Source of the DNA: Xanthomonas sp. Leaf131
GTDB taxonomy: Bacteria > Pseudomonadota > Gammaproteobacteria > Xanthomonadales > Xanthomonadaceae
Direction: 5' to 3'
Length of the DNA stretch: 44,760 nucleotides
Assembly (NCBI RefSeq): GCF_001423495.1
Contig: NZ_LMOG01000011.1
Location: 1 to 44,760, forward strand
A program made the position numbers and the translations under genes. The first letter of the stretch is position 1, and every line of letters starts with the position of its first letter. The notes under the pieces were generated by a model. That model worked only from the letters and a program-made list of their open reading frames with translations, was not told the DNA's origin and made no database searches. Below are positions 30,188 through 39,177 of the stretch, one piece after another.

Positions 30188-33076
30188 ATGAACCTTCGCA
30201 CCTCCGCAGTGCGGCTGGGCCTGTTGCCCGCCGGTATTGCGATCGCGTTGACGCCGGCTTTTGCCGCCAATGCACAAGAGCAGTCCGCCCCGTCGACCAC
30301 GACCCTGGACCGCATCGAAATCACCGGCTCGCGCATCCGCTCGGTCGACGTCGAAACCGCACAGCCGGTCTTCACCGTCTCCCAGCAGGACATTCAGAAG
30401 TCCGGCCTGGTCAGCGTTGGCGACATCCTCCAGAACCTGTCGATTGCCGGTACGCAGACCTACAGCAAGGCTGCAGTGCTGACCTCCGACCCAGAGCAGG
30501 GTGGCCAGTACGTCAATCTGTACAACCTGGGCGAGAACCGTACCCTGGTGTTGGTGAACGGCAAGCGTTGGACCAGCAGCCTCTCCGGCCTGACCGACAT
30601 GTCCACCATCCCGAGCTCGCTGATCGAGCGCATCGAAGTCTTGAAGGACGGCGCTTCGGCGATCTACGGCTCTGACGCCGTGGCTGGTGTGGTCAACATC
30701 ATCCTGCGTCAAAACTACGACGGTGCAGAAGCCTCGGCGTACTTTGGCCAGAACGGCCGTGGCGACGGTTCCAAGGAGCAGTATTCCTTCACCGCCGGCA
30801 CCACCACTGATCGCTCCTCGCTGGTGTTTGGCGTCAACTACACCAACGAAGATCCGGTGTGGGCCAAGGATCGCACGCTGACCCGTTACTCGGCCGGTCC
30901 GAACCACATCGAAGATGGCCTGAGTGCAACCGGCCCGTGGGGTCGCTTCACCTCCAACGACCAGACCTACATCCTCAACCACACCGGTTCGTTCGACGGT
31001 AAGGGCGTGGGTGCGGATTCACGCAATCTGGCCAACTACCACAACGACATCACCACCGACGATTACTTCAATTCCGTCGACCAGATGATGTTGCAGCAGT
31101 CGAGCAAGAACAAGTCGGTCTTTACGACAGGCAGCTACAACATCACCGACAACATCACCTTCAAGTCGACGGCGATGTACTCGGAGCGCACATCTAACCG
31201 CCAGACCGCTGGCTATCCGCTCAACGCCCGTTCGCAGCCCCAGTTCCCGGTGGCGATCAGTGGCAGCAGCTACTACAGCCCGATCGGTCAGGACATCACC
31301 AGCTGGTTCCGCCGTACGGTTGAACTGCCGCGCACCACCGAAAACAATGTCAAGTCCACGCATTTCGATGCAGCGCTGGAAGGCGTGTTCGATGTCGGCA
31401 GCCACGGCTGGAACTGGGACGTGGGCTTCAACTACAACAAGTACGATGTGACGCAGGTTTCGCGCGGCAACATCAATCTGCTGGCGCTGCAGAAGGCATT
31501 GGGTCCGTCGTTCCTCAATGCACAGGGTCAGGTGCAGTGCGGTACCGCAGCGGCTCCGATCGCGCTGGGTACCAGCAATGCGCTGGGCCAGTGCACCCCG
31601 TTCAATATCCTGGGTGGCCCGTCGGCCTCCACGCCGAACGCGCTGCAGTACATCAATGCATTGGGCCAGGCCACGCAGCAGAGCCTGAGCAAGCAGTGGA
31701 CCGCCAACGTCACCGGTGGCCTGTTCGATCTGCCGGCCGGTGAACTGGGCTTCGCCGCAGGCGTCGAACACCGCGAAATCAGCGGCTACGACTACCCGGA
31801 CCAGCTGTCCAGTGCCGGTTACACCACCGACCTGGCGGCACAGGCCACCGAGGGTCGCTACCAGACCAACGAAGCCTACCTGGAGCTGTTGATTCCGGTG
31901 CTGAAGGATCTGCCGGGCGCCAAGGAACTGTCGTTCGACGTGGCCGCGCGTTACAGCAACTATAGCCGCTTCGGCGACACAACCAACAGCAAGTTCAGCT
32001 TCACCTGGAAGCCGATTGACGACCTGCTGGTGCGCGGTACCTACGGCACCGGTTTCCGTGCGCCGACGCTTGACGATACCTTCGGCGGTGGTTCCCAGAG
32101 CTTCGATTACTTCACGGACCCTTGCGACGCAACGTTCGGCTCGCTTGGTAATGCCGGTGTGGCGGCGCGTTGCGCAAGTGAAGGTTTGGCAGGCAACTTC
32201 CGTCAAACTGACACTGCGAACAACCCAGTAACCCAGCGCGACGTGCAGGGTAATGCTCCGTTCAATGCAGGCGTTGGTAATGCTGAGCTTGAGCCGGAAT
32301 ACAGCATCACCCGTACCGTGGGCATGGTGTACAGCCCGCATTGGGTGCAGGGCCTGGACTTCTCGCTGGACTGGTACCGCATTTCGATCTCCAACATCAT
32401 CACGGCGCTGACGCCCAATGATGTGTTGAACAACTGCTACCTCAACAATCTGGCCAGTTACTGTGCCGACTACGGCCGCGATGCGGTGACCGGTCAGGTC
32501 ACCACGCTGAGCCGTGGCAACGTCAACCTGGGTCGTCTGGAAACTGAAGGCTACAACTTCGGCGTGCGTTACCGCATGCCGGAAACTGCCTACGGCAAGT
32601 TCGCCGTCAACCTTGACACCAACTACCTGGCGACCTACAAGACGCAGGCCGAAGCCGGTGCCGAGTGGGCCAACGATGCTGGCTACTGGAACTTCCCGCG
32701 CGTGCGTGCCACCTTGGGTCTGGACTGGTCGCTGGGTGCGTTGTCGGCCAACTGGAACCTGCGTTACTACGGCGGCTTCCGCGATTACTGCTGGGATGCA
32801 GCGGCAGGCATCGAGTGCAACAACCCGAACTACCAGACGCCGAACCCGGGCTGGGGCGGCGGTACCGGTTCCAACAAGAAGGGTTCGATCTCCTATCAGG
32901 ACGTTTCCGTCACCTGGCAGGCTCCGTGGGACGGCAGCGTGACCGTTGGTGCCCGCAACATCTGGAACAAGCAGCCGCCGGTGACCTACTCGATCACCAA
33001 CAGCAGCACCGCTGCGATCGATCCGATGCTCGACTACGACCGCTTCCTGTTCGTGCAGTACAACCAGCGCTTCTGA
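30188..33076 (+). CDS. TonB-dependent outer membrane receptor
   Basis: This encodes 962 residues. ATG 30188 has GGAGAG five bases upstream; a TTG codon just before is not needed. The signal peptide ends at AFAANA (about residue 29). The TonB-box/N-terminal region is TLDRIEITGSRIRSVDVET; the plug has NLGENRTLVLVNGKRW and VLKDGASAIYGSDAVAGVVN. The barrel ends in the outer-membrane Phe (QYNQRF). RGTYGTGFRAPTLDD marks the mid-barrel. It imports a scarce substrate using TonB energy; the substrate is not evident. It is closely similar in style to the broken receptor at 22508-24006. A strong terminator follows. Confidence 0.96.
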   Translation: MNLRTSAVRLGLLPAGIAIALTPAFAANAQEQSAPSTTTLDRIEITGSRIRSVDVETAQPVFTVSQQDIQKSGLVSVGDILQNLSIAGTQTYSKAAVLTSDPEQGGQYVNLYNLGENRTLVLVNGKRWTSSLSGLTDMSTIPSSLIERIEVLKDGASAIYGSDAVAGVVNIILRQNYDGAEASAYFGQNGRGDGSKEQYSFTAGTTTDRSSLVFGVNYTNEDPVWAKDRTLTRYSAGPNHIEDGLSATGPWGRFTSNDQTYILNHTGSFDGKGVGADSRNLANYHNDITTDDYFNSVDQMMLQQSSKNKSVFTTGSYNITDNITFKSTAMYSERTSNRQTAGYPLNARSQPQFPVAISGSSYYSPIGQDITSWFRRTVELPRTTENNVKSTHFDAALEGVFDVGSHGWNWDVGFNYNKYDVTQVSRGNINLLALQKALGPSFLNAQGQVQCGTAAAPIALGTSNALGQCTPFNILGGPSASTPNALQYINALGQATQQSLSKQWTANVTGGLFDLPAGELGFAAGVEHREISGYDYPDQLSSAGYTTDLAAQATEGRYQTNEAYLELLIPVLKDLPGAKELSFDVAARYSNYSRFGDTTNSKFSFTWKPIDDLLVRGTYGTGFRAPTLDDTFGGGSQSFDYFTDPCDATFGSLGNAGVAARCASEGLAGNFRQTDTANNPVTQRDVQGNAPFNAGVGNAELEPEYSITRTVGMVYSPHWVQGLDFSLDWYRISISNIITALTPNDVLNNCYLNNLASYCADYGRDAVTGQVTTLSRGNVNLGRLETEGYNFGVRYRMPETAYGKFAVNLDTNYLATYKTQAEAGAEWANDAGYWNFPRVRATLGLDWSLGALSANWNLRYYGGFRDYCWDAAAGIECNNPNYQTPNPGWGGGTGSNKKGSISYQDVSVTWQAPWDGSVTVGARNIWNKQPPVTYSITNSSTAAIDPMLDYDRFLFVQYNQRF

Positions 33077-33102
33077 TCATCGAAGCGGTGTAATGGTTTA
33101 GA

Positions 33103-33129
33103 AAAGCGGGCCGAAAGGCCCGCTTTTTT
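33103..33129 (+). terminator. Terminator of the TonB receptor gene
   Basis: AAGCGGGCC-gaaa-GGCCCGCTT followed by a T run lies 26 bp past the receptor stop. The rest of 33130-33314 holds no gene that I can support. Confidence 0.93.
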
Positions 33130-33314
33130 GTCTGATGTTTGTTGCGCGATGTGTCTTGGCTACTTGCAACGTGGGTGTGCGACGCAGGTAACTCAGTGCG
33201 TCACCTGGCGAGTATGGAAGCGCCTGGATCGCGCGGTGAGGAGGCGATGCGCGCAATCGCAGTGCGCGCTGCATCGATCGTCAGGCAGGCAGGAAACCAG
33301 GCAAAGAACAGCCA

Positions 33315-33345
33315 AAGAAAAAGGGCACGACCATGTCGCGCCCTT
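33315..33345 (-). terminator. Terminator of the HDOD gene
   Basis: On the minus strand AAGGGC / GCCCTT (with an inner GAC/GTC) is followed by TTTTCTTT, 44 bp past the HDOD-protein stop. Confidence 0.8.
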
Positions 33346-33388
33346 GTTGTTACATCAGCTTGTTACATCAACGGCAAGTACGTTGGTT

Positions 33389-34507
33389 TTAAGCCTCGGC
33401 AAGCCCTAGCAACGTCTCGGCCTGCTCGCGCCACTTCGGCAGGCGGGTGATCACGCCCACCTTGGACAGATACTCTTCGTCCACGGTTTCGCCACTGGCC
33501 AGCGCCGTGGCCACATGCACCGCACCGGTCACCCAGAAACTGCGCAGGCTCGAACGTTGCGGATGGCGATGGAAGGCCACCGCTTCGATGATCGGCATCG
33601 GCAGGCCCCATAGGCCGAGCAGATACGCGCCCGCTTCGGTGTGACCCAAACGCTCGTCGCCACCTTCGGCCGGCGGTTCGCGCTCGTCACGTACGCCCGG
33701 CAGCAACAGGCCGATATCGGCCAACAGGGCGGCGGTGGACCCGAGTTCTGCGCTGGTCGGTGGCAACACCTTGGCCGCCAGGCGCGAAGAGAGCAGGGCG
33801 CGGCGCTGCATCGCGTTGCGCTCGGCCGGGGTCAGGGTCTGCACCGAGAACACTTCGCTGGCCAGCACCAGATCGCGCAGCGTCGCTACGCCCAGGCGGG
33901 TCACCGCGGTGCGCAGATCGGTGATGCTGCGGCCGCCGGAGAAAAACGCCGAATTGCACAGCTGCAGCACTTTTGCCGCAATCGCCGGGTCGCCGGCGAT
34001 CAGCTTGGCGATATCGGCCGCATCGGTGCCGCCATCGTCCTCTTCCAGCGCGTGCATCAGGCTCAGATACAGATGCGGCGGCGAGGGCAGTTTTTCGATC
34101 CGCCCGATCGCGGCACGCAAGCGCGGATTGCTGAGCAGATCGCGCAGTTCTTCCAGACTGGTGACCGCTTCGAGCAGGACTTCCGGCGCCAGCGGCATCG
34201 GCAAGAAGCGATGTGCCACGCCAATGATGCGGGCCGGCGGCGTGCGCTGGCCATCCTGTGCATCGATCAAGGCGATGCGGATGGTATCCGGGCGCAGCGT
34301 ACGGATCTGCCCCAACAATGTGGCGGCAGTGAGGTCCGGCAGGACCGGTGCAACGATGACGGCATCGAACGGCGACAGCGCGGCAGCTTCAATCGCCGAA
34401 TTTCCATCGGCTACTTGCTGCGCCTGCCACTGATCACCCAGATCGGCGACATAGTCGCTCAGGTCGGACGGAAGACTGGCTTCGTCCCCAACAAACAGAA
34501 TACGCAA
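33389..34507 (-). CDS. HDOD domain protein with degenerate receiver domain
   Basis: This encodes about 372 residues from a TTG at 34507 (reads LRILFVGDEASLP) with GGGGAAG just upstream. Residues 1-120 have a CheY-like fold pattern, but the acidic pair reads GD. The phospho-acceptor strand reads DAVIVAPVLPD with Ala instead of Asp, and the usual Lys is in PMPL rather than a K-P pair. It therefore looks like a pseudo-receiver that cannot be phosphorylated. An HDOD domain follows (PPHLYLSLMHALEEDD, ADIAKLIAGDPAIAAKVLQLCNSAFF, ITDLRTAVTRLGVATLRDLVL). HDOD proteins act as signalling adaptors, often in motility and c-di-GMP networks. No operon partner is visible. Confidence 0.87.
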   Translation of the reverse strand: MRILFVGDEASLPSDLSDYVADLGDQWQAQQVADGNSAIEAAALSPFDAVIVAPVLPDLTAATLLGQIRTLRPDTIRIALIDAQDGQRTPPARIIGVAHRFLPMPLAPEVLLEAVTSLEELRDLLSNPRLRAAIGRIEKLPSPPHLYLSLMHALEEDDGGTDAADIAKLIAGDPAIAAKVLQLCNSAFFSGGRSITDLRTAVTRLGVATLRDLVLASEVFSVQTLTPAERNAMQRRALLSSRLAAKVLPPTSAELGSTAALLADIGLLLPGVRDEREPPAEGGDERLGHTEAGAYLLGLWGLPMPIIEAVAFHRHPQRSSLRSFWVTGAVHVATALASGETVDEEYLSKVGVITRLPKWREQAETLLGLAEA

Positions 34508-34653
34508 GACACTTCCCCAAGAGTCACCGGCGACAGACACCGGCCAAACGCTGTCGGCAATGTACCCAATCTGCCGCCGGCGGTCACCGGGATCACGCCG
34601 AAAGCGTGATCCCGATCGCCCCACGTCTGCGGGGCTGCATCACGGTCGATGGA

Positions 34654-35190
34654 TCAGGGTGCGTCGGAATTGTAGCGTTCCACCGACTCCACCAGGATGC
34701 GCTTGGCTTCTGCCGCGCCGCCCCAACCGTCCAGTTTGACCCACTTGCCCTTCTCCAAGTCCTTGTAATGCTCGAAGAAGTGGCCGATGCGCTCCATCCA
34801 GTGGCTGGACACCTGACCGATATCTTCGATGTGCGCATAGCCGGAGAAGATCTTCTCGATCGGCACCGCCAGGATCTTCTCGTCGCTGCCGGCTTCGTCG
34901 CTCATGCGCAGCACGCCCACCGGACGGCAACGCACCACCGAGCCGGGCACCAACGGCAGTGGCAGCACCACCAGCACGTCGGCCGGATCGCCGTCGCCGC
35001 ACAGGGTGTTGGGCACATAGCCGTAGTTACAGGGGTAGCGCATCGGGGTCGACAGGATGCGGTCGACGAAAATCGCGCCGCTGGCCTTGTCCACTTCGTA
35101 CTTGACCGGCTCCGAATCCTTCGGAATTTCGATGACGACGTTGATTTCTTCCGGCAGATTCTTGCCCGAGGTGACCAGTTCAAGGCCCAT
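34654..35190 (-). CDS. ppa: Inorganic pyrophosphatase (soluble, family I)
   Basis: This 178-residue cytoplasmic family I pyrophosphatase hydrolyses PPi to two phosphates. It has the metal-binding signature [10 protein letters not shown] and the N-terminal [23 protein letters not shown] 35190 (MGLELVTSG) is the usual start. It is the first of three pyrophosphate enzymes on this strand within 6 kb, with hppA and pfp. No mutation in active-site carboxylates is seen. Confidence 0.97.
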   Translation of the reverse strand: MGLELVTSGKNLPEEINVVIEIPKDSEPVKYEVDKASGAIFVDRILSTPMRYPCNYGYVPNTLCGDGDPADVLVVLPLPLVPGSVVRCRPVGVLRMSDEAGSDEKILAVPIEKIFSGYAHIEDIGQVSSHWMERIGHFFEHYKDLEKGKWVKLDGWGGAAEAKRILVESVERYNSDAP

Positions 35191-35386
35191 GCGCGTAGCT
35201 CCGAGGCTTCAGCAGTGTGAGGATCGCGATTCTACGCGTTCGGCTGTTGCGCTGCAGCGACACTGAATGGGCAATGTTCTGACGACCGCGCGCGGCATAG
35301 CCCGCATTCAGCGCGGGATGCTCCCCGATCGTTGCGGTCGGCGGCCCGGCGCACGCTGCAGGCTCATCCACTGCAAGGGAATTGCC

Positions 35387-35869
35387 ATGTCCAAGCTCGC
35401 ACGTGTGCTCGTTGTCCTGCTGCTGTCCTGCTTTGCCCAGGTTGCCTCCGCCGCAACGCCGCCGCCGACCTTCGTCGACGCGGTGGACTGGCCCGCCAAT
35501 GGCGAAGGCTGGGAGGCGTTCGTCGATCTTGAGCAGCGGCTGGAACGCGATTTCGACAATATTTGCGGCGACACCTTTTGCGGTGGCGAATTCAGCGACT
35601 ACCAGCCGCTACGCTTCCGCTGCTCGGTGCATCGGGTGACCGGCGTGGTGCGCAGCTGCATCTGGACCTTCGGCGCCAGTGAGGTCAGCGTCGATCCCCG
35701 CAGCGGGTACCTGCGCTCCGATAGCCGGGTCTGGCGGTGCACGGCACCACTGAAGGATGGGACGCGTCTGGACGAGATGTATCGCACCTTGGCAGTGACC
35801 AACCCGCTGTTCGAGCCGCTGCCGAACGGCGCGCCGCCGATCTATGACGGCTTGATCGGCTGCCTGTGA
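35387..35869 (+). CDS. Small exported protein of unknown function (six cysteines)
   Basis: This encodes 160 residues from ATG 35387, preceded by AAGGGA. A clear signal peptide (MSKLARVLVVLLLSCFAQVASA) is followed by a mature domain with six Cys (ICGDTFC, RFRCSVH, RSCIW, VWRCTAP, IGCL), suggesting disulfides in the periplasm or outside. I do not recognise the family. It is transcribed away from ppa and toward hppA (convergent), and has no operon partner. Confidence 0.75.
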   Translation: MSKLARVLVVLLLSCFAQVASAATPPPTFVDAVDWPANGEGWEAFVDLEQRLERDFDNICGDTFCGGEFSDYQPLRFRCSVHRVTGVVRSCIWTFGASEVSVDPRSGYLRSDSRVWRCTAPLKDGTRLDEMYRTLAVTNPLFEPLPNGAPPIYDGLIGCL

Positions 35870-35875
35870 GCATGA

Positions 35876-35914
35876 GGCAGGTGGAGTTGCGCATTTCGTG
35901 CAGCTCCACCTGCC
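35876..35914. terminator. Strong hairpin between convergent genes (no T run)
   Basis: The 11-bp arms GGCAGGTGGAG / CTCCACCTGCC begin 6 bp past the exported-protein stop. There is no T run, so it may act as a transcript-stabilising or weak stop structure between convergent genes. Confidence 0.45.
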
Positions 35915-36064
35915 GCCGGCCCGGCAGCTATGCCGGCGGCAGCGGAGGCGGCCGCGATGGCCTCGTCAGCCGCGATCTACGCCGTCGCCGCTCGCCACTG
36001 TCAACCCGCCTATGGCGTGCGTGCTCACGCAGGGTTGCACGGGTTTCAGGGGGCATGGCACACG

Positions 36065-38092
36065 CTAAAGCAGCGGCACCAGCAGCAAGGCCACGATGTT
36101 GATGATCTTGATCAGCGGATTGATCGCCGGCCCGGCGGTGTCCTTGTACGGGTCGCCGACCGTGTCGCCGGTAATGGCAGCCTTGTGCGCTTCGCTGCCC
36201 TTGCCGCCAAAGTGGCCGTCTTCGATGTACTTCTTGGCGTTGTCCCAGGCACCGCCGCCGGTGGTCATCGAAATCGCCAGGAACAGTCCGGTGACGATCG
36301 TGCCGATCAACAATCCGCCCAGGGCACGTGGCCCGAGCAGCAGACCGATCACAATCGGCACCACGACCGGCAGCAGCGAAGGCACGATCATTTCGCGGAT
36401 CGCCGAGCGGGTCAGCATGTCGACTGCGCGGTCGTATTGGGGCTTGGCGGTGCCTGCCATGATGCCGGGAATCTCGCGGAACTGGCGGCGTACTTCCTCG
36501 ACTACCGCGCCCGCCGCACGCCCCACCGCTTCCATCGCCATCGCAGCAAACAGATAGGGAATCAACCCGCCGATCAACAAGCCGATGATCACCGTGTGGT
36601 CGGAGAGATCGAAAGCGAAGACCTGGCCAGGATTGGCCGCTTGCAGGTTATGGGTGTAGTCGGCAAACAGCACCAGCGCCGCCAGTGCCGCCGAGCCGAT
36701 CGCATAGCCCTTGGTCACCGCTTTGGTGGTATTGCCCACTGCATCCAGCGGGTCGGTGATGTTGCGCACTTCCGGCGGCAGCTCGGCCATTTCGGCGATG
36801 CCGCCTGCGTTGTCGGTGATCGGCCCGTATGCGTCCAGCGCGACGATCATGCCGGCCATCGACAACATGGCCGTTGCAGCGGTCGCAATGCCGTACAAGC
36901 CGCCGAAATAAAATGCGCCCCAGATTGCCGCGCACACCGCAATCACCGGAAGCGCAGTGGATTTCATCGAGATGCCAAGGCCGGCAATGATGTTGGTGCC
37001 ATGGCCGGTGGTGCTTGCCGCTGCCACGTGCTGCACGGGTTTGTATTGGGTGCCGGTGTAGTACTCGGTGATCCAGACGATCAAGCCGGTGAGCACCAGG
37101 CCGATCAATGCGCATACATACAACGACGTTGCACCATGGGTGTTATCGCGCATCAAGGACTGCGTGATCGGCCAGTAGGCGAGTGCGGCCAGCACGCCGG
37201 AGACGATCACGCCCTTGTAGAGCGCGCCCATGATCGAGCCGCCCGCTTTGACCTTGACGAAGCCCGCGCCCACGATCGAGGCGATGATCGACACGCCACC
37301 GAGCACCAGCGGATACAGCACCGCATGCGGCCCGGTTTCGGCCAGCGTCAGACTGCCCAGCAACATCGTGGCGATGACGGTGACGGCATAGGTTTCGAAC
37401 AGATCCGCCGCCATCCCTGCGCAGTCACCGACGTTGTCGCCCACGTTGTCTGCAATCACCGCCGGGTTACGCGGATCGTCCTCGGGAATGCCGGCTTCGA
37501 CCTTGCCGACCAGATCCGCGCCCACGTCCGCACCCTTGGTGAAGATGCCGCCACCCAGGCGCGCGAAGATCGAAATCAGCGACGACCCGAATGCCAGCCC
37601 CACCAGTGCGTGGAGGTTTTGCTCCAGCGGCAGGCCCATCGCTTGCAGCACCGCGTAATAACCGGCCACGCCGAGCAACCCCAATCCCACCACCAGCATG
37701 CCGGTGATGGCGCCGCCGCGGAAGGCCACATCCATTGCCTTGCCAATGCCATGCCGCGCGGCCTCGGCGGTGCGCACATTGGCGCGTACCGACACGCTCA
37801 TGCCGATGTAGCCGGCCAGCCCCGACAGCACCGCGCCGATCGCAAAACCCACTGCGGTGTACCAGCTCAGAAACAGCCCGACCAACACGAACAACACGCC
37901 ACCGGCGATCGAAATGGTGAGGTATTGCCGGTTGAGATAGGCACGTGCGCCTTCCTGGATCGCCGCGGCGATCTCCTGCATGCGTGCGTTGCCACTCGGC
38001 TGCGCGATCACCCAGCGTGCCGACACAATTCCATAGACGATTGCCAGGACCGCACAACCCAGCGCAAGCGGTAATCCGTAGTGTTCCAGCAT
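36065..38092 (-). CDS. hppA: Membrane-bound proton-translocating pyrophosphatase (K+-independent type)
   Basis: This encodes 675 residues with about 16 membrane helices; it couples PPi hydrolysis to proton pumping. Active-site marks are [20 protein letters not shown] and [19 protein letters not shown], and the C-terminal [19 protein letters not shown]. The residue that separates subtypes lies in [18 protein letters not shown]: Lys and Thr here indicate the K+-independent, H+-pumping subfamily (K+-dependent enzymes have Ala and Gly). ATG 38092 has GGGAGGGG upstream. It lies between ppa and pfp on the same strand, suggesting a shared theme of PPi use, although not one operon. Confidence 0.97.
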   Translation of the reverse strand: MLEHYGLPLALGCAVLAIVYGIVSARWVIAQPSGNARMQEIAAAIQEGARAYLNRQYLTISIAGGVLFVLVGLFLSWYTAVGFAIGAVLSGLAGYIGMSVSVRANVRTAEAARHGIGKAMDVAFRGGAITGMLVVGLGLLGVAGYYAVLQAMGLPLEQNLHALVGLAFGSSLISIFARLGGGIFTKGADVGADLVGKVEAGIPEDDPRNPAVIADNVGDNVGDCAGMAADLFETYAVTVIATMLLGSLTLAETGPHAVLYPLVLGGVSIIASIVGAGFVKVKAGGSIMGALYKGVIVSGVLAALAYWPITQSLMRDNTHGATSLYVCALIGLVLTGLIVWITEYYTGTQYKPVQHVAAASTTGHGTNIIAGLGISMKSTALPVIAVCAAIWGAFYFGGLYGIATAATAMLSMAGMIVALDAYGPITDNAGGIAEMAELPPEVRNITDPLDAVGNTTKAVTKGYAIGSAALAALVLFADYTHNLQAANPGQVFAFDLSDHTVIIGLLIGGLIPYLFAAMAMEAVGRAAGAVVEEVRRQFREIPGIMAGTAKPQYDRAVDMLTRSAIREMIVPSLLPVVVPIVIGLLLGPRALGGLLIGTIVTGLFLAISMTTGGGAWDNAKKYIEDGHFGGKGSEAHKAAITGDTVGDPYKDTAGPAINPLIKIINIVALLLVPLL

Positions 38093-38345
38093 GACCCCTC
38101 CCAAGAGAATGGACGTCGTCCGGTCGGGACGAACCAAGGGCGAAGCACGCAGCGAGTGGACTGGCGAATACGGACTCGACGGCCACAATGACCGTAACGC
38201 GCGTCGCGATGTTCATGTGGCCGGATCGCGGCCGAGTATGCGCCGCAGCTTGCATGGCTGCCACCCCTGCGGCTTTGGCACGTCGTTCAGTCGCCGCGTG
38301 ACAGCCTGCGGCCCAACGTGATCGACCCGATCCAGGAGTTTTCTT

Positions 38346-38870
38346 ATGTCGAACAATGCCGTGTCCCGGTATGCCGTGACGATCGCAGCCCTGTTGTTTA
38401 CCACCCACGCGCTTGCCGCCGAGCCAACGCCTGAGTTGAAACAGCGCGCAGCGGGCACCGCACAAGCGGTCGGTGCAGTGCACACCCTGCGTCAGATCCC
38501 CGAGGCCTGCGCTCGCCTCGAAGGCGTGTTCACCGGCAATGCTGCACAGCCGTATACGTTGTCGGTCGTACGCAGCAGTCCCACCTGCCAGCCACGCGCC
38601 CGCTTCGTGGATTTCGCCAAGGCCACGCCTAGCGTCGCATCGGGTTGGATCTATAACGATGTAATCCGCGTACCAAGCGCCGCCTGCCCGGCGCAGCAGG
38701 CGGTGGTGCGCATCTGGCGCAAGCCGGTGGAGGCGAAGCCACAGCTAGATGGCCAAGGCCAGTCGCGCATCTATCTGGAAGACGCCAAGCAACAGGCCGC
38801 CGCCGGAAAGATGCCGCAGGTGCCGATGTTTTCTGCACAGATGACGGTGGAAGGCAAGGCTTGCCAGTAA
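38346..38870 (+). CDS. Small exported protein of unknown function (four cysteines)
   Basis: This encodes 174 residues from ATG 38346, with AGGAG seven bases upstream. The signal peptide runs to about residue 26 (ALLFTTHALAA). The mature part has four Cys (EACARL, SPTCQP, SAACPA, GKACQ) and no membrane segment. The family is not recognised. Its start faces away from hppA (divergent) and its end converges on pfp, with a strong terminator between. Confidence 0.75.
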   Translation: MSNNAVSRYAVTIAALLFTTHALAAEPTPELKQRAAGTAQAVGAVHTLRQIPEACARLEGVFTGNAAQPYTLSVVRSSPTCQPRARFVDFAKATPSVASGWIYNDVIRVPSAACPAQQAVVRIWRKPVEAKPQLDGQGQSRIYLEDAKQQAAAGKMPQVPMFSAQMTVEGKACQ

Positions 38871-38888
38871 ACACGCCATCCGTTTCAT

Positions 38889-38925
38889 TTCGAGATATTA
38901 AAAAAGCAGTTCGAGATATTAAAAA
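38889..38925. repeat. Short tandem duplication (TTCGAGATATTAAAAA, period 21)
   Basis: The 16-mer at 38889-38904 is repeated exactly at 38910-38925, directly before the terminator. It looks like a local duplication next to a hairpin. Confidence 0.75.
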
Positions 38926-38968
38926 CAACGCACCCCGGCATTGCCAGGGTGCGTTGTTTTGTCTTTAT
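38922..38968. terminator. Bidirectional terminator between convergent genes
   Basis: Fourteen-base perfect arms AAAACAACGCACCC / GGGTGCGTTGTTTT have an inner GGCA/TGCC. A and T tracts on both sides suit stopping both the exported-protein gene and pfp. The remaining 38969-39177 shows no gene. Confidence 0.9.
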
Positions 38969-39177
38969 GTCGCTTCGAAAGCCGACGCTGTAGCGCTGTA
39001 GCGATTGCATAATCAAGCGAGTTGTTGCTGCCAGCTCTATTGGCGAAGTTGGCTGGGCTATCGATGCCTTTATGCGTTCGGCTTCTGCAACAGGATGCTG
39101 AGAAGGCTAGGGCGGGCTGCACATGCGGTCTTCTCGATGGCAGCAACGGATCCTTTCGCCTCGCAACACCCGAAGGT

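Noticed and set aside
35930..38074. 714-codon open frame on the plus strand
   Set aside because: It is antisense to hppA, which has full family signatures; its composition is rich in His/Asp/Arg with no recognisable domain.
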